NCBI GenBank assembly: GCA_025200525.1 | Contig: CM045760.1 | Location: 46,023,932 to 46,087,931 of the forward strand | Direction of reading: 5' to 3' | DNA from: Camellia lanceoleosa | Taxonomy: Eukaryota; Streptophyta; Magnoliopsida; Ericales; Theaceae | DNA length: 64,000 bases | In this document: positions 62,890 to 64,000 of the stretch, one piece after another | Layout: every line of letters starts with the position of its first letter | Numbering within the stretch: the first letter of the stretch is position 1 | Notes under the pieces: generated by a model | Database searches by the model: none | What the model saw: only the letters and a program-made list of their open reading frames with translations | What the model was told of the DNA's origin: nothing | Made by a program: the position numbers and the translations under genes

Positions 62890-63244
62890 TCAGAGACACC
62901 CCATTTTGACCGACCTTAAGACTTCGAGCGTCACCGATTGAGCGCTCGGTGATGTTGCATGCTGTGCTCGTTCAGAAGTCTCAGAGTCGCGGCCGTGCGC
63001 CCTGCCTCCGGACTATCGAACTCTCTTCTGTGCCCTGTCTCAGTTTGCGAACCAGGCTCGATTTTTCTCTGTTTTCTTTCCTGAGGGAAGGGAGTGGTCC
63101 CGTAGACTATCTCTCAGTGGCCGTAGGCCATTTTTCCCATTTCGGAGCCCGGTTCCCGGTTTTCGGAGCCGTTAGGCCGTGTGCCTCGGTTCGGGACCGC
63201 CCATCCATCTCCGATTTCTCCGGTTTTTGGCATGCATCTCATTT

Positions 63245-63740
63245 AATCCCATTTAAGGGACACTGGGGGCTCAGAAACCCACTTCGCAGCCGAACACCAC
63301 TTCCGGTGCCCGGCAGCCCATTTTCGGGATCCCGAACCGCGCGGTTTTGGCCCCGAGCATTCATTTTGCATCGATGTCTGTTCATTTTTGGCAGACACCT
63401 CTGTTTAGTCCTTCCGAGGGACACTGGGGTCTCAGAAACCCACTTCGCAGCCGAACACCACTTCCGGTGCCCGGCAGCCCATTTTCGGGACCCCAAACTG
63501 CGCGGTTTTGGTCCCGAGCATTCATTTCGCATCCGTTTTCTCCGGTTTTTGGCAGAGACCTCTGTTTAGTCCTTCCGAGGGACACTGGGGTCTCTGATAC
63601 CCACTCATGACCGAACACCACTTGTGCCGTGACCCATTTTCGGGACCCCGCGCGGTTTTGGTCCCCGAGCTTTCGTTTTGCATTAGTTTTTGTTCAATTT
63701 TGGCAGGTACCTCTGTTTCATCATTCCGAGGAACACTGCG
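63245..63740. repeat. 160-bp tandem repeats in LTR D
   Basis: Units begin near 63256, 63418 and 63579, with the decayed unit near 63730; nearly identical to LTR A. Confidence 0.85.
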
Positions 63741-63789
63741 GTCTCAGATGCCCACTTCGTGGCCGAACAAAATCTTTTCTTTTTGCCCT

Positions 63790-63835
63790 CAAAATATCTA
63801 GATATTTTGCCCTCAAAATATCTAGATATTTGAGG
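63790..63835. repeat. Twin palindrome in LTR D
   Basis: Same sequence and spacing as in LTRs A, B and C. Confidence 0.9.
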
Positions 63836-64000
63836 CAAGATATTTCAACCCTTTTGGCCCTCCTTTTAAGCCCTCTCTCTTGTCCATTCCAGCAGCTGGC
63901 CGAACCTCATTTTGGGAGGAGAAAAAAATCCTTCAAGAACACTTAAGCTTAAACCTCCATTTTCATAGCAAAAAAGCTCCAAATTTCTTCAAGTCTTGCA

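Larger units (their letters stand above)
24663..64000 (+). mobile_element. Tandem array of a non-autonomous Tat/Ogre-like LTR element
   Basis: Four LTR starts occur at 24663, 37490, 50197 and about 62890, spaced 12,827, 12,707 and 12,693 bases. Between them lie three internal regions of about 7.75 kb with the same landmarks in the same order. Neighbouring internals share single LTRs, so this is LTR-int-LTR-int-LTR-int-LTR rather than nested insertions. Recombination between LTRs of neighbouring or sister copies is the known route to such arrays. Each internal region has gag-like sequence only. The Tat/Ogre call rests on the very long LTR, the TGTAGACACC start, the primer-binding site TGGCGACTCTGCTGGGGA, the CHHC gag modules and tandem repeats in the 3' UTR. 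The array continues past the window. Confidence 0.85.
62890..64000 (+). mobile_element. LTR D of the array, cut by the window end
   Basis: The start is altered (TCAGAGACACCCC for TGTAGACACCCC). The next 1.1 kb match LTR A closely, including the 160-bp repeats in full form. The array therefore continues to the right. Confidence 0.8.

Noticed and set aside
24663..64000. Nested or independent insertions in place of a tandem array
   Set aside because: Internal regions are separated by single LTRs with no host DNA or target duplications between them.

Overview
This is repeat-rich nuclear DNA from a flowering plant. It has no prokaryote-style operons. The coding signals are a plant mobile domain (PMD) gene with introns, Ty1/Copia and Ty3/Gypsy (Tat/Ogre-like) LTR retrotransposons, a decayed caulimovirid (plant pararetrovirus) insertion, a MITE-like element and AT-rich spacers. 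No intact host housekeeping gene, tRNA or rRNA was found. The species cannot be told from the sequence.

Layout. (1) 161-3326 (minus): a six-exon PMD (MAIN-like) gene. Every splice site can be read and every intron is phase 0, but three in-frame stops break it. (2) 3327-9418 (plus): the 3' end of a large Tat-like element, made of a 3' UTR, a polypurine tract and a 4.7-kb LTR running TATAGACACC...GCGTCTACA. The PMD gene lies antisense just inside this 3' end, so it is probably cargo of the element. (3) 9419 to about 15467: a dead Copia element with gag, PR, INT, RT and RH all recognisable, a 3' LTR, and no recognisable 5' LTR. (4) 15468-18999: a MITE-like element, AT-rich DNA, and two minus-strand tips of Tat-like LTRs. 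(5) 19000-20525: a caulimovirid remnant (end of RT, RNase H, and a downstream reading frame). (6) 20526-24662: AT-rich spacer with microsatellites. (7) 24663-64000: head-to-tail copies of one non-autonomous Tat/Ogre-like element, in the order LTR-internal-LTR-internal-LTR-internal-LTR, with a period of about 12.7-12.8 kb, running off the right end.

Each array unit holds an LTR of about 5 kb and an internal region of about 7.75 kb. The LTR contains a 160-bp tandem repeat, a twin palindrome near the presumed promoter, and a dense array of hairpin-forming repeats. The internal region contains a primer-binding site, a gag-like frame with two CHHC knuckle modules, a purine tract, a block of polypurine-tract-like repeats, a small conserved frame, 13-14 copies of a 69-bp repeat, and a polypurine tract. 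No protease, reverse transcriptase, RNase H or integrase is visible, so the element would need enzymes from a relative.

The array copies are near-identical over long stretches, with patches where short complex differences cluster on CAG/CTG triplets. This looks more like a long-read base-calling artefact at CHG-methylated cytosines than like evolution, so frame breaks inside those patches should not be trusted.
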